DNA of 64,000 nt from Opitutaceae bacterium (GCA_028280945.1 JANQKV010000001.1:163055-227054), one strand, 5' to 3'; shown: positions 48,709 through 58,938, counted from the first letter of the stretch. Numbers and translations: made by a program. The notes: a model not told the origin generated them from the letters alone.

Positions 48709-49575
48709 ATGCCGATGACCAGCCTGCTGGAGGTTTTGCAGAAAAGCGCCGATTTCCTGGAGCGCAAGGGGGTGGAGCATCCGCGGCTGAACGCGGAGTT
48801 GCTGGCGGGTCACGCCCTGGGGTTGCCGCGCATGCAGCTTTACCTGCAGTTCGAGCGATTGTTGCCGGAGCGGGAGCTGGAGTTGATCCGGCCGTTGATT
48901 CGCCGACGGGCGCAACGGGAACCCTTGCAACACATCATCGGGTCAGTGGATTTCGCCGGGATTACGCTCAAGTGCGATGCCCGCGCGCTCATTCCCCGGC
49001 CGGAAACGGAGTATCTGGTCGAAATGGTGCGCGCGGAGTTTGCCAACAGGGAGACACCAACGGAATTCCTGGACTTGGGCACGGGAAGCGGAGCATTGGT
49101 GTTGGCGCTGGGCGAAGGATGGTCCCGGTCGCAGGGCTGGGCGGTGGATATCAGCGAAGATGCGGTTGCGCTGGCGCGGGAAAATGCGGAGGCGTTGGGT
49201 TTGGCCGAGCGGATTGATATCCGGGTTTCGGATTGGTTCGAAGCGCTGCCCGCGGAACAGCGCTTTGGGCTCATCGTTGCCAATCCTCCTTACCTGACTT
49301 CCTCGGAGGTGGCGGAGACTTCACCCGAGGTGAAAGACCATGAACCGGCGGTCGCACTCTCGACGGCGGTGGATGGTCTGGACGCACTGCATCACATTAT
49401 CGATCACGCCGGGGAGTGGCTGTCGCCGGGGGGACTCCTGGCGATGGAGACGGGGATTGCGCAGCACGCGACGTTGGTTGGACGGCTTGAATCCCGTGGC
49501 TATGTGGACGTGAGCTCGCGTCAGGATCTGACGGAGCGGGACCGGTTTGTTTTCGCGCGAAAGCCGGCGGACTAG
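48709..49575 (+). CDS. prmC: peptide chain release factor N5-glutamine methyltransferase
   Basis: PRPETEYLVE, FLDLGTGSGALVLAL, IVANPPYL (NPPY). Confidence 0.95.
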   Translation: MPMTSLLEVLQKSADFLERKGVEHPRLNAELLAGHALGLPRMQLYLQFERLLPERELELIRPLIRRRAQREPLQHIIGSVDFAGITLKCDARALIPRPETEYLVEMVRAEFANRETPTEFLDLGTGSGALVLALGEGWSRSQGWAVDISEDAVALARENAEALGLAERIDIRVSDWFEALPAEQRFGLIVANPPYLTSSEVAETSPEVKDHEPAVALSTAVDGLDALHHIIDHAGEWLSPGGLLAMETGIAQHATLVGRLESRGYVDVSSRQDLTERDRFVFARKPAD

Positions 49576-51887
49576 CCGCCGGTGGAGGAACGGGCGGTGA
49601 GAGGCACACGCTCGGCGAAGTGGGGCTGTTCGCCGATTTTCACCGCGTCGACCAATACGCGCATGGCCTCGCGGAGGTGAATGTCGAGTTGAGCGTAACC
49701 TTCGGGCTCAGGCTCCTCAGCTTCTTCGTCGTCGATGGCAGCATCCGGCTCAACTTCGGCCACGGCCACGGCTTCGACGGCCTCGCTGCCTGGCTCTTCT
49801 TCAGCAACCGGAACGGTGAGATCGGCTATTTCGGTTTCGTTTTTGATCGGCTGGTTTTCCTCAACGGCCGTGGCGTCGACTTCTTCCTCTTCGGGAGTCA
49901 GCAGAAACTCGGTGTAGGTGTAATTCTGTTCGCGCAGCATTTTACGCTCGAGCTTCATTGCCTCTTGGAAGGACTTGTCGGCATCGCGGCGGGCGATGCG
50001 GGCATCCAGATTCAGGGAGACGGTCTCCTCGTCCTGACGGGCCGTGAACCACGCGATGTTGCGTTGGAGGAAATCAAACTCTGGCAGCGTTGCCTGGCGG
50101 GCCAGGCTGGCTTCGCGCAGGGGGGCGAGGATGTGGCTGTCGAGGGGAGTGCCATCAAATTCGGTGGTTTCGATTTCATCCCAAACGAGGGCCTGCGGCA
50201 GGTACCGTTCGCCGCTTTCCATGGCATCGTCGATTGACGGCAGCACGATATCGGGAACCACCCCGTTGAGCTGGGTGGACGAACCACTCGGCAGGTAGAA
50301 CTTTTGAATGGTGAACTTCGCCGCTCCGGATCTCGTGTCGAGCATGCGCAGTTTCGGGTCGAGCTTCTTCATCTCGTAGACTGTCTGAACAGTGCCCTTG
50401 CCGTGAGTGTGACTGTCACCAAGAACCACGGCTCGACCGTAGTTTTGCAGCGCACCGGCAACGATTTCCGAAGCGGAAGCGCTGTATTTGGATACGAGCA
50501 CTGCCAGCGGTCCACCGTAACGCACCGCCTTGTCCTCGTCGTTGTCGACCTTCACATCGCCATAGTAGGAACGCACCTGCACGACCGGGCCTTGCTCAAT
50601 GAAGAGGCCGGTGAGGTAGATGGCTTCACTTAGCAGTCCTCCACCATTGTCGCGGAGATCGAGCACGAGGCCGTCGATGCCCTGCGCTTGAAGTTGCTCA
50701 ATCAAAATGGCGACATCACCGCTGGCGCTGTTTTGCGGACCGTCAGTGCTGCCGGGATTGGGGCCGTAGAATGCAGGCAGGGAAATAACACCAACGGAGC
50801 GGGGAGTGCCCGAGTCGTCGGGCACTTCAAAGATCGCTCCGCGCGCCCGGGCGGAATCGAGATTCACCACATCGCGGGTGATGCGAACGACTTCGCGGGC
50901 GGAGGCATCTGGAGTGTCGGCCGGTTGGATGGTGAGGAACACATCAGTGCCTTTTTCACCACGGATGAGGTCTACGATGCGGCGCAGCTTCATGCCGATC
51001 AGTTCAACCGTTTCAGCTTCGGGGTCGTCGGATTGGGAAACGGCGATAATGCGGTCGTTGGGCTTAAGCCGGGAGTCGAGGTCGGCAGGACCGCCGGGAA
51101 TGATCTCGCGGATCACACACTCGTCGTCTTCCAAACCAAGCAGGGCCCCGATGCCGACCAATTGCAGACGCATCTGGATGTCGAAGTCCTCGTAGGTGTC
51201 GGCCGAGAAGTAAGTGGAGTGGGGGTCGTAGAGCTGTGCGATATTCGACAAAAAGAGCTCGGTGACTTCGTGGGTTTCGATGTCAGCAAGGTTTTTGATC
51301 ATGCGCTCGTAGCGCTTGCGGATCTTCTCCTTGGCCTCATCGAGCTCCTGCTCGTTCAACAGCTCCTGGATGATTTCGAAGCGCAGGCGGTCCTCCCAGA
51401 TTTGATCCGCCTCGGATGTTGTGGTGGGCCACTCCAGATCGCGACGGTCGACGACAAATTCGTCGGCGGATTCAAGGTTAAACTCACCTTCGAGCCGGTC
51501 AAAAATCCAGCTCGCCCGGTTCTGAGCGCGTTCCTCGTAGCGTTTGAAGATTTCAAAGGCAGGGGAGATGTCGCCGAGGGTGGTGACATTCCAATAAAGG
51601 CCGTCGCTGTGTTTGGCGATGAAGGCCTCAGCGTCGCTATCGAGGAAGAAAAGATGGTGGGCGTCCCAATCCTCCATGTAGCTCCGAATGACCGACGGGT
51701 AATCGGAGGAGGCAACGGCTTCCCGGTTATAGTGGGCTTGTTCAAGCAGCTGGACGAAGTTGCGGATCTCCTTCGATTCAGCGGGCGTGAGGGTGAACGA
51801 GCGGTCGGGGTAAGCCGCCAGCGGGCCTAGACCAACGAGAAGAGAAATGAGGGCGAAGAGTCCGAGGAGGCGGGGCGTCAACGTCAT
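49572..51887 (-). CDS. carboxy-terminal/tail-specific protease (S41, Prc-like)
   Basis: PDZ (LGLEDDECVIREIIPGGPADLDSRLKPNDRII), catalytic SKYSASASEIVAGALQNYGRAVVLGDSHTHGKGTVQTV. Confidence 0.94.
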   Translation of the reverse strand: MTLTPRLLGLFALISLLVGLGPLAAYPDRSFTLTPAESKEIRNFVQLLEQAHYNREAVASSDYPSVIRSYMEDWDAHHLFFLDSDAEAFIAKHSDGLYWNVTTLGDISPAFEIFKRYEERAQNRASWIFDRLEGEFNLESADEFVVDRRDLEWPTTTSEADQIWEDRLRFEIIQELLNEQELDEAKEKIRKRYERMIKNLADIETHEVTELFLSNIAQLYDPHSTYFSADTYEDFDIQMRLQLVGIGALLGLEDDECVIREIIPGGPADLDSRLKPNDRIIAVSQSDDPEAETVELIGMKLRRIVDLIRGEKGTDVFLTIQPADTPDASAREVVRITRDVVNLDSARARGAIFEVPDDSGTPRSVGVISLPAFYGPNPGSTDGPQNSASGDVAILIEQLQAQGIDGLVLDLRDNGGGLLSEAIYLTGLFIEQGPVVQVRSYYGDVKVDNDEDKAVRYGGPLAVLVSKYSASASEIVAGALQNYGRAVVLGDSHTHGKGTVQTVYEMKKLDPKLRMLDTRSGAAKFTIQKFYLPSGSSTQLNGVVPDIVLPSIDDAMESGERYLPQALVWDEIETTEFDGTPLDSHILAPLREASLARQATLPEFDFLQRNIAWFTARQDEETVSLNLDARIARRDADKSFQEAMKLERKMLREQNYTYTEFLLTPEEEEVDATAVEENQPIKNETEIADLTVPVAEEEPGSEAVEAVAVAEVEPDAAIDDEEAEEPEPEGYAQLDIHLREAMRVLVDAVKIGEQPHFAERVPLTARSSTGG

Positions 51888-51980
51888 GGGCACGAGGGTG
51901 AGAAAGCCAAAGGCGGAATTTGTTTCAAGTTTGGGTCGCTTGACGGGATGTCCCGGAATACGAGCGGTGAAAAAGGCAGA

Positions 51981-52919
51981 TCAGCGGCGGTTGAGCATAT
52001 CCTTTGCCCGATCGAGGATTCGTTTTTCCTCATCGGTCAGCGCGCCGAAACCACTGGTGTTTATTTTGTCCAAAATACGATCGACCTCGGCCTTGAGGTC
52101 CACGTGGCGGGCTTGGGCCTTCGAACCGGCGCGCTTTGTTGTCGAGGAACCACCTACGTTTACCTGGTAGGCTCCCGATTCAGTCCGGCGGCTCTTGTTG
52201 CGCTTCAGCCATCCGGGAAGTTCCATCGCAGGACTGTCGCTCCCAAAGCCCTGCCAGTTGCGCTCATAAACGTAGCGAAAAAACAGCCATCCGAGGGCAA
52301 AGCCGCCCAAGTGGGCCGAGTGGGCGATGCCGCCGATGCCGCGGGAGCCCACGGCCTCGTAAAAGAGAAACCCGAGCAGGTCGAATCCGCCGAGGCAGAT
52401 GACCAGCCACTTGGGCCTGATGGTAACGGGTAGCACAAAAAACAGCAGGAATGTGATCGGCTTGTTGGGATTGATGGCGGCAAAAACCATCAAAAGCGCA
52501 CAGACACCGGCGGAGGCCCCGAACAGCATGCTGTTGTCACTCCAGTTTACCGCCAGCCACAGGATACCGCCAGCCGCTACCCCCCCGCCGTAAAGCCAGA
52601 GAAACCGCTTTCCTCCGAGCAGTGGCATGAGTTCCCGGCCCAAAAGATAGATCCACAGCAGGTTGAACACAACGTGCAGGAAGCTCGTCATGCTGTGGAG
52701 GAAACTGTAGCTCAGCAGGGTCCAAATCTTGAACGACTTGATGCTATCTCCACTGAGCGCCAACAAGTTGTTGAAGCTCTGTTCGGCTCCGTCCCCCAAC
52801 CATCGCGCGGCGATGTTTTGCAGCACGTAACCAGCAATGATCATGCAGATCAGCCACGTTGTCACCGACGTGGAGGGACGCTGGTAATCATCGCGCATGT
52901 AGGACCGATCCGAGAGCAT
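51981..52919 (-). CDS. rhomboid-family intramembrane serine protease
   Basis: FLHSMTSFLHVVFNLLWIYLLGRELMPLLG, SMLFGASAGVCALL, HSAHLGGFALGW. Confidence 0.93.
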   Translation of the reverse strand: MLSDRSYMRDDYQRPSTSVTTWLICMIIAGYVLQNIAARWLGDGAEQSFNNLLALSGDSIKSFKIWTLLSYSFLHSMTSFLHVVFNLLWIYLLGRELMPLLGGKRFLWLYGGGVAAGGILWLAVNWSDNSMLFGASAGVCALLMVFAAINPNKPITFLLFFVLPVTIRPKWLVICLGGFDLLGFLFYEAVGSRGIGGIAHSAHLGGFALGWLFFRYVYERNWQGFGSDSPAMELPGWLKRNKSRRTESGAYQVNVGGSSTTKRAGSKAQARHVDLKAEVDRILDKINTSGFGALTDEEKRILDRAKDMLNRR

Positions 52920-53049
52920 CGCGGCACATTACCCGAGAGGATGAGCGTGACAAGTGTGCAGCTTGCTTACTTGGGGAGAAGTTACATGGGACCGGTCGGC
53001 TGAGAATGGCCTAAATTGACTGGGGCACTCGCTTGACACGCCCGGGGGA

Positions 53050-53307
53050 ATGTCTTTGGTCGCGACATCTATGGCAGATAAAGACGACAAGTGGGAAGAC
53101 AACGTGGCAGGTAAGTTTTACGTCGATCAACAGTGCATCGACTGCGACCTTTGCCGTGAAACCGCCCCCGACTTCTTCACCCGTCACGACGACGGGGGAT
53201 ATTCCTTTGTGCACAAACAGCCGACCACGGAAGAGGATATTTCCCTCTGCATGGAGGCTCTCGAAGGCTGCCCGGTGGAGGCCATTGGCGAAGACGGCGA
53301 TTCCTGA
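53050..53307 (+). CDS. ferredoxin
   Basis: YVDQQCIDCDLCRETAPDFF...CMEALEGCPVEAI; start could be 53071. Confidence 0.9.
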   Translation: MSLVATSMADKDDKWEDNVAGKFYVDQQCIDCDLCRETAPDFFTRHDDGGYSFVHKQPTTEEDISLCMEALEGCPVEAIGEDGDS

Positions 53308-53334
53308 CCCGACCCGTCTTTCCTCGATTTCACG

Positions 53335-53364
53335 ACCCGAGTCCAATGCGGCTCGGGTTTTTTT
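53335..53364 (+). terminator. rho-independent terminator
   Basis: ACCCGAG-tccaatgcgg-CTCGGGT followed by T-run. Confidence 0.85.
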
Positions 53365-53458
53365 GTGCCAGGTGTGGTTTATGGGTGATTGTTAATATAA
53401 TTTGAGAAGATACTAACAATGGCTTGATTTGCCCGCGTTCCTTCCTAGCCAGAGAAGC

Positions 53459-55330
53459 ATGAAGTCACGCTTCTTCATCGTTTCCCTCTGCCTTGGCCCA
53501 TTCGTGGCGGGCTCATTTCTGTGCGCCCAAACAACCGCATCCTCAAATGACGACGAGAATGCTGCGGTTGAGCTGACCGCCTATCAGGTGCTCTCACCAC
53601 GGATTGCCCTCCAGGAACCCATCGCGACGGTGGCGACGCCGGCATCCGCGTTGCGCTATGAACCCCTGGTGGACCTGCAGTCGCGTAACTTTGCCGAGGG
53701 GCAGGCTGATATCTCGATCCGGGGCGGCACCTTTGCCAACGCCAACTTCAGTCTGGCCGGACTTCCGCTCTACGATCCCCAAACGGGACACTATTACGCC
53801 GAGATTCCCGTTGCCCCCGGCATGCTGTCGACTCCGACCATTGCGGTCGGGGCGGAGTTGGCGATGGGCGGGGCGTGGAATGCGACCTCCGGGGGGATTG
53901 CCTACGATTGGCGAGCCGTGCGGGCTGGAGGAGAACTGAGTGTTGGTGTCGGCGACTGGAACAGCTGGCGGACCGATTTGTTGGCGGGCACGCATCTGTC
54001 CGGAGGTTGGGCGGCGGACGTGGCCGCAGCGTATTCAACCTCGGATGGTCCGTTCGCCGATGCCGATCACGAGATCAGCCGCTACAGCGCCCGGCTTCAG
54101 CGGGCTGACGAATTGGGCACCACCAATTTCCTGGTCGGATATCAGGACAAGTTCTTCGGCTGGCCGAACATGTATACGCCGTTCAACTCCCCCGAGACAG
54201 AGGACATTCAAACCCTGTTGATTGCGGGCACCCACCAATGGACGCTCGACCCCGCCGCCGGTGATTTCGTGGAGATCGGGGCATATTGGCGCCGCAACGA
54301 TGACAACTACGCGTTCAACCGCTACGCACCGGTGCCGGCGATTCCGCCATTCAAACACACGACTTATGTGACTGCGGCCGGCGGGCGGGGCCGAGTGAAC
54401 CTCGATGGCCAAAGTGCGATTGAAGCCCGGCTTTGGGTGTTGGCGGATGACATCGAGTCGACGTCGCTGCGTTTCGGAGAATTCAACAGCCGCACGCACG
54501 CCACTGCCGGGGTTTATTATGAACGTCAGGGCCAGTTTGGTGGAGGCGATGCATGGGAGCTCCGGACTGGTGTCGGTTATGACACCTCCAACCGGGGAGA
54601 TGGTGCGTTGACCCCGGTTGTGGAGTTCGCTCTTCAACCCAGCTCCGGGCCGTGGAATCGTGTGGCCCTCGGCTACAGCACGACGTCCCAGGCCCCCAGC
54701 TACACCGCCATCGCGGGCAACCCCAACGGCGGGTTGTTTCGCGGCAACCCGGATCTTGATCGGGCGACCAGCCGGACGATTGATCTGACCGGCACGTTCA
54801 ACCTGGGCGCCTGGTCGGGAACGTTGGGGGCATTTTACCGTTTCGACGACGAATTGATCGACTGGACCTTCCGCAACGATTTTTGGGCGCGGTCGGCCGC
54901 CGCCGTCGACTTGGAAAACTTTGGCGTGGAGACTTACATCAGCCGAAGCTGGGAAACGGTGGATCTTCACCTCGGTTACTCGTGGTTGGAGAAGGATGAG
55001 GACTATGGGGGGCTTTCCGTGGACGGGAGCTTCTATGCGCTGAACTTCCCGAACCACCGGCTCACCGCAGCGGTCGTCTGGCGGGTTGCGAGCAATGTAG
55101 ATCTGCGCATGGACAACGAGTTTCGCATTCAGGAGCCGAATCCACTGCGTCGAAACGACACCGAGGAGACCGTGTTAAGCTCCCTGGGAGTTTACTGGCG
55201 GCCCAGCTTTGCCGACCAGCTCGAGCTCTCCGTGCAAATCGACAACGTCTGGGACTCGGACTTCGAGGAGATTCCCGCTGTTCCGGCCGCCCCACGCCTG
55301 TGGTCCTTCGGCGCTCGTTGGCGTTGGTAA
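53459..55330 (+). CDS. TonB-dependent receptor-like outer-membrane protein
   Basis: Signal peptide, plug-like SRNFAEGQADISIRGGTFANANFSLAGLPLYDPQTGHY, barrel, terminal LWSFGARWRW. Confidence 0.88.
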   Translation: MKSRFFIVSLCLGPFVAGSFLCAQTTASSNDDENAAVELTAYQVLSPRIALQEPIATVATPASALRYEPLVDLQSRNFAEGQADISIRGGTFANANFSLAGLPLYDPQTGHYYAEIPVAPGMLSTPTIAVGAELAMGGAWNATSGGIAYDWRAVRAGGELSVGVGDWNSWRTDLLAGTHLSGGWAADVAAAYSTSDGPFADADHEISRYSARLQRADELGTTNFLVGYQDKFFGWPNMYTPFNSPETEDIQTLLIAGTHQWTLDPAAGDFVEIGAYWRRNDDNYAFNRYAPVPAIPPFKHTTYVTAAGGRGRVNLDGQSAIEARLWVLADDIESTSLRFGEFNSRTHATAGVYYERQGQFGGGDAWELRTGVGYDTSNRGDGALTPVVEFALQPSSGPWNRVALGYSTTSQAPSYTAIAGNPNGGLFRGNPDLDRATSRTIDLTGTFNLGAWSGTLGAFYRFDDELIDWTFRNDFWARSAAAVDLENFGVETYISRSWETVDLHLGYSWLEKDEDYGGLSVDGSFYALNFPNHRLTAAVVWRVASNVDLRMDNEFRIQEPNPLRRNDTEETVLSSLGVYWRPSFADQLELSVQIDNVWDSDFEEIPAVPAAPRLWSFGARWRW

Positions 55331-55370
55331 TCCGCTTCAAGACCGCTCACGCCACGACCGGGTCCCAAGG

Positions 55371-55393
55371 CCATGTTCGTAATACGAACATGG
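55371..55393. repeat. 23-nt perfect palindrome, dispersed repeat copy 3
   Basis: CCATGTTCGTA-A-TACGAACATGG. Confidence 0.95.
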
Positions 55394-55475
55394 AGGTGAG
55401 ATCGGAAGCACACAGGGATAGAGATGACGGGTGGACGCTTGCGCCGGCAGAGCCGTTGGGTTCGGCTGAACCCAT

Positions 55476-57554
55476 ATGTCGACAAACCCCTTTCTCTCTT
55501 CTGATTTTACCATTCGATGGTCCGACCATACTCCGGAGCATATTGAGCCAGCCATCACCACTGCGATAGCGGACGGGCAGGTGGCCATCGATGCGATTGC
55601 AAATCTTCCGTTGGAGGAGGCGACCTATGCCAACACGTTTCTCGCACTGGAGAAGGCGACCGAGTCGCTGAGTTATGCGTGGAGCAAGGTGTCTCACCTC
55701 CAGTCGGTCGAGGACTCCCCGCCGCTCCGCGATGCCCAAAACAAAATGCTTCCCCAGGTTTCGGCATTTTTCGCCCGCATTCCGCTCAATCCCGAACTGT
55801 GGAAGCGTTTGAAGACCGTGGCCGAATCCACCGAGGCTGAAAACCTGACCGGAATCCATCGTCGTTATCTCGACGAGACCGTGGCCGATTTTCGGGAGGC
55901 CGGGGCGGACTTGCCGGAGGACGATCGCCAGCGCCTGGAGGAGATCCAAAGCGAATTGGCCAAACTCACCCAGACGTATTCCGAGAACGTTTTGGACAGC
56001 ACCAATGCCTGGGATGTGATGGTGGAGGATGAGTCGCGGCTTGCGGGCATTCCACAACATGCGCAGGACGCGGCTCGTCAAGCGGCGGCCGGCAAAGGCA
56101 AAGGCACAGACGAGAAACCCACCTGGCGCTTCACGTTGCACCACCCTTCGATGGAACCCGTCATGGTCTACGCCGAAGACGAGTCGCTGCGGAAGGACAT
56201 CTGGACTGCGGCCGCCGCCATCGGCTCGACCGAAGAGCACAACAACCGTCCTTTGGTTCCGCAGATCCTCGCCCTGCGCGATGAGAAGGCGAAGTTGCTC
56301 GGGAAGACCCATTTTGCCGATCAAGTGCTGGCCCGCCGCATGGCCGGGACCGGTGATCGCGCGCTGGAATTTGTTCGTGATCTGCAGGGCAAATCCCAGG
56401 ACATGTTTAACCGGGAAATCGAATCTTTGGAGCAGTTCAAGGCGGACCAAACCGGCCAACCGGTGAAGCGCCTGAAACCGTGGGAAGTCGCCTTCTGGTC
56501 CGAAAAACAGCGGCGGGCTTTGCACGACTTCGATGACGAGGTGTTACGGCCCTATCTGCCCATGCATTGTGTGATCGACGGCTTGTTTAACCTATGCGGC
56601 CGGGTCTTCGGTTTGGTGATCAAGGAGCAGGAAGTTGGGCCCGACTACGTCTGGCACAAGGAGGTGAAGTTTTACACGATTCACGATGAAGCGGGCCGCC
56701 ACTTGGGTTCGTTTTATGCCGACTGGCATCCCCGGGCATCAAAACGCGGGGGAGCTTGGATGGGTTACCTCAAGACCGGCGATGCGCATCCGGATCGCCC
56801 GCGTGATCCACATCTGGGCTACATCACGGGCAATCTCACTCCGCCGCTCAACGATCGCCCGGCCCTGCTTACGCACCGGGAGGCGGAAACGATCTTCCAC
56901 GAGTTCGGCCACCTGCTGCACCACCTCCTGGGTGAAGTCGAAATCAAGTCCCTCAACGGCGTGAATGTTGCCTGGGATTTTGTGGAGTTGCCCTCCCAGA
57001 TCATGGAAAACTGGTGCTGGGAACGGGAGAGCCTCGATTTGTTTGCCCGTCATTTCGAAACGGGAGAGCCGATTCCGGAGGATATTTTCCAGAAGATGAC
57101 GGCGGCACGAAATTTTGGCTCGGCGACCAAGATCACCCGTCAACTCCAGTTCGGCAAGATGGACCTGCTCATGCACACGGAGACGCCCGATTATGTGGCG
57201 ATCGGGGCCGACAAGCTGGAGGCCAAAATCACCGAGGCCACTGCCGACATGATGGTCCCCACCGAACCGCCCGTCCGGCCGATTGTCTACCGGTTTGGGC
57301 ACCTGTTCAGTGATGCGACGGGTTATGCCGCCGGATACTATTCATATCTGTGGGCGGAAGTTCTGGAAGCGGACGCCTTTGGCCGCTTCAAGGCCGAGGG
57401 CATCTTCAACCGGCAAACGGGTCGTGAGTTTGTCGATGGCATCTTGAGTCGTGGAAATTCCGCTGATCCGGCCGAATTGTTTCGGACCTTTCGTGGACGT
57501 GACCCCGACCCCGAAGCCCTCCTGCGCCGCAGTGGTTTGTTACCGATTTCCTAG
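55476..57554 (+). CDS. M3-family oligopeptidase A-like metallopeptidase
   Basis: ETIFHEFGHLLHHLL (HExGH), RASKRGGAWMGYL. Confidence 0.94.
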   Translation: MSTNPFLSSDFTIRWSDHTPEHIEPAITTAIADGQVAIDAIANLPLEEATYANTFLALEKATESLSYAWSKVSHLQSVEDSPPLRDAQNKMLPQVSAFFARIPLNPELWKRLKTVAESTEAENLTGIHRRYLDETVADFREAGADLPEDDRQRLEEIQSELAKLTQTYSENVLDSTNAWDVMVEDESRLAGIPQHAQDAARQAAAGKGKGTDEKPTWRFTLHHPSMEPVMVYAEDESLRKDIWTAAAAIGSTEEHNNRPLVPQILALRDEKAKLLGKTHFADQVLARRMAGTGDRALEFVRDLQGKSQDMFNREIESLEQFKADQTGQPVKRLKPWEVAFWSEKQRRALHDFDDEVLRPYLPMHCVIDGLFNLCGRVFGLVIKEQEVGPDYVWHKEVKFYTIHDEAGRHLGSFYADWHPRASKRGGAWMGYLKTGDAHPDRPRDPHLGYITGNLTPPLNDRPALLTHREAETIFHEFGHLLHHLLGEVEIKSLNGVNVAWDFVELPSQIMENWCWERESLDLFARHFETGEPIPEDIFQKMTAARNFGSATKITRQLQFGKMDLLMHTETPDYVAIGADKLEAKITEATADMMVPTEPPVRPIVYRFGHLFSDATGYAAGYYSYLWAEVLEADAFGRFKAEGIFNRQTGREFVDGILSRGNSADPAELFRTFRGRDPDPEALLRRSGLLPIS

Positions 57555-57977
57555 AATGAACGCGAGCAACTAAGAACAATAGAATAGGCTCTTATTTTGA
57601 ATAGAGTAGACGAGAAGTAGTATGTTACACCAGTCTCTTTAAGCTCGTTCAAACTTGCTGAGATAACCGTAAGCGTCCGGCTTCCCCATAGCGGAAGGAT
57701 TGACGTTCAGACGGCTGGTTTTCAGCCGCACGGGGGTCAGTTTTGCCTTTTCGATCTTGCTGCGCTGTCTACCTGGCATGACGACTAAACCAAGTCGAAG
57801 CTGCTGCTCTCACCCCGCGAGAGTGGGCTGTCTGTCACGTAGTCAATACGCGGTGGGACGGACGCTTACTTGATTTTTTGGAGCACTAATTCAGCGTCGA
57901 TTCGTATTAACCGAACTTTAACCGCAATTAGGCATACGTTCAGTGAAATTTGGCAGTGATTTATTGCGGTCAAGATA

Positions 57978-58030
57978 CAAAAAGCGCACTATACACAAGG
58001 CACGCCTTTCGCGTATCAGTATAGTGCGCT
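57978..58030 (-). terminator. putative intrinsic terminator for the minus-strand orphan operon
   Basis: On minus strand AGCGCACTATAC ... GTATAGTGCGCT followed by TTTTTG. Confidence 0.65.
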
Positions 58031-58152
58031 AACCTAAACAGTGGGAAATTGAGAAGAAATGTTATCTTCTCGAATTTAATCACTTTAGGAGTTTTATGAG
58101 ATCGTCATAATCTAACGTCTAGTGCTTTGCTGAATTGAGAGTGGAAAGACCA

Positions 58153-58938
58153 TTACATCGTAAGAGAGGGTCCGAGAAGAGGCCCGAGCTCATTTTGAAA
58201 CTTGTCGATGGTCACAATTCCAGCTGTTTTGAATCCATTGAGTAGTGGGTGGTTTGTAGCTGTGAAACGTTTCTCAACTCTAACCGCATTTGCTTCGACT
58301 ATAGATTTACTATCAAAATCAAGGACAAACGTTACTGTTTCTGCATTTGGATAGAGAAACTCGGAGAAAATCGATGGACTATGTGCCATTCGTCTCCTAT
58401 CTGCTTCCGATAAGTGCTGGGTATATTTCCCCATCACCTCCAATAGCTGTCTTCTGATGTCCTGTCTTAACTTGGCCGGAATCTTCAGCTCCAAAACATG
58501 TTGTGTCTCACGTTCCGCAACTCTAACGACGTAATGGGACGCTTGATTCAAGTATGAATCTTTACATTCCATGAGCTCTTTTCGTAGTGTGCGGACATCC
58601 TCTTCAGATAGGGCCAATAGAGCCTGATCTGACCGACTCAAGAACTTACCGAGAGGCGATGATCGGGTTGGGATACCTTCTGAATTGTATCCCGGTTGGA
58701 TTCTTTTTTCCTGGTCAAGAACTTCGACAGTAGACCTCTGTTTTGGAAGTATTTCGGTTTGTTTGTATTCCTTTATCTGTAGGCTAGTCGAAGGCTGAGC
58801 TGAACTAGAGGGAAGAAGAGGTTCCTGATTCGATGTGTCGGTTAGACGCTCAGTTGAGCTATAATTCATCCAATAAAGGAATGCGGAGACGGTGACAATC
58901 AAGCTTAAGAAAGCTATTATCAATATATTGGTTTTCAT
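58153..58938 (-). CDS. hypothetical membrane-anchored protein
   Basis: 261-aa ORF, N-terminal TM MKTNILIIAFLSLIVTVSAFLYWM, AT-rich island, no family recognised. Confidence 0.6.
   Translation of the reverse strand: MKTNILIIAFLSLIVTVSAFLYWMNYSSTERLTDTSNQEPLLPSSSAQPSTSLQIKEYKQTEILPKQRSTVEVLDQEKRIQPGYNSEGIPTRSSPLGKFLSRSDQALLALSEEDVRTLRKELMECKDSYLNQASHYVVRVAERETQHVLELKIPAKLRQDIRRQLLEVMGKYTQHLSEADRRRMAHSPSIFSEFLYPNAETVTFVLDFDSKSIVEANAVRVEKRFTATNHPLLNGFKTAGIVTIDKFQNELGPLLGPSLTM

Noticed and set aside
57640-57779. Possible small basic protein (MPGRQRSKIEKAKLTPVRLK...) on minus strand
   Set aside because: On careful reading the frame stops after about 23 codons; at best a frameshifted remnant.
57829-57850. 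CTGTCTGTCACGTAGTCAAT as a second PHO box
   Set aside because: Only one good heptamer, no 11-bp periodic partner.
57978-58030. Considered as integron attC site
   Set aside because: Lacks clear RYYYAAC/GTTRRRY core pairs and there is no integrase; terminator reading fits better.
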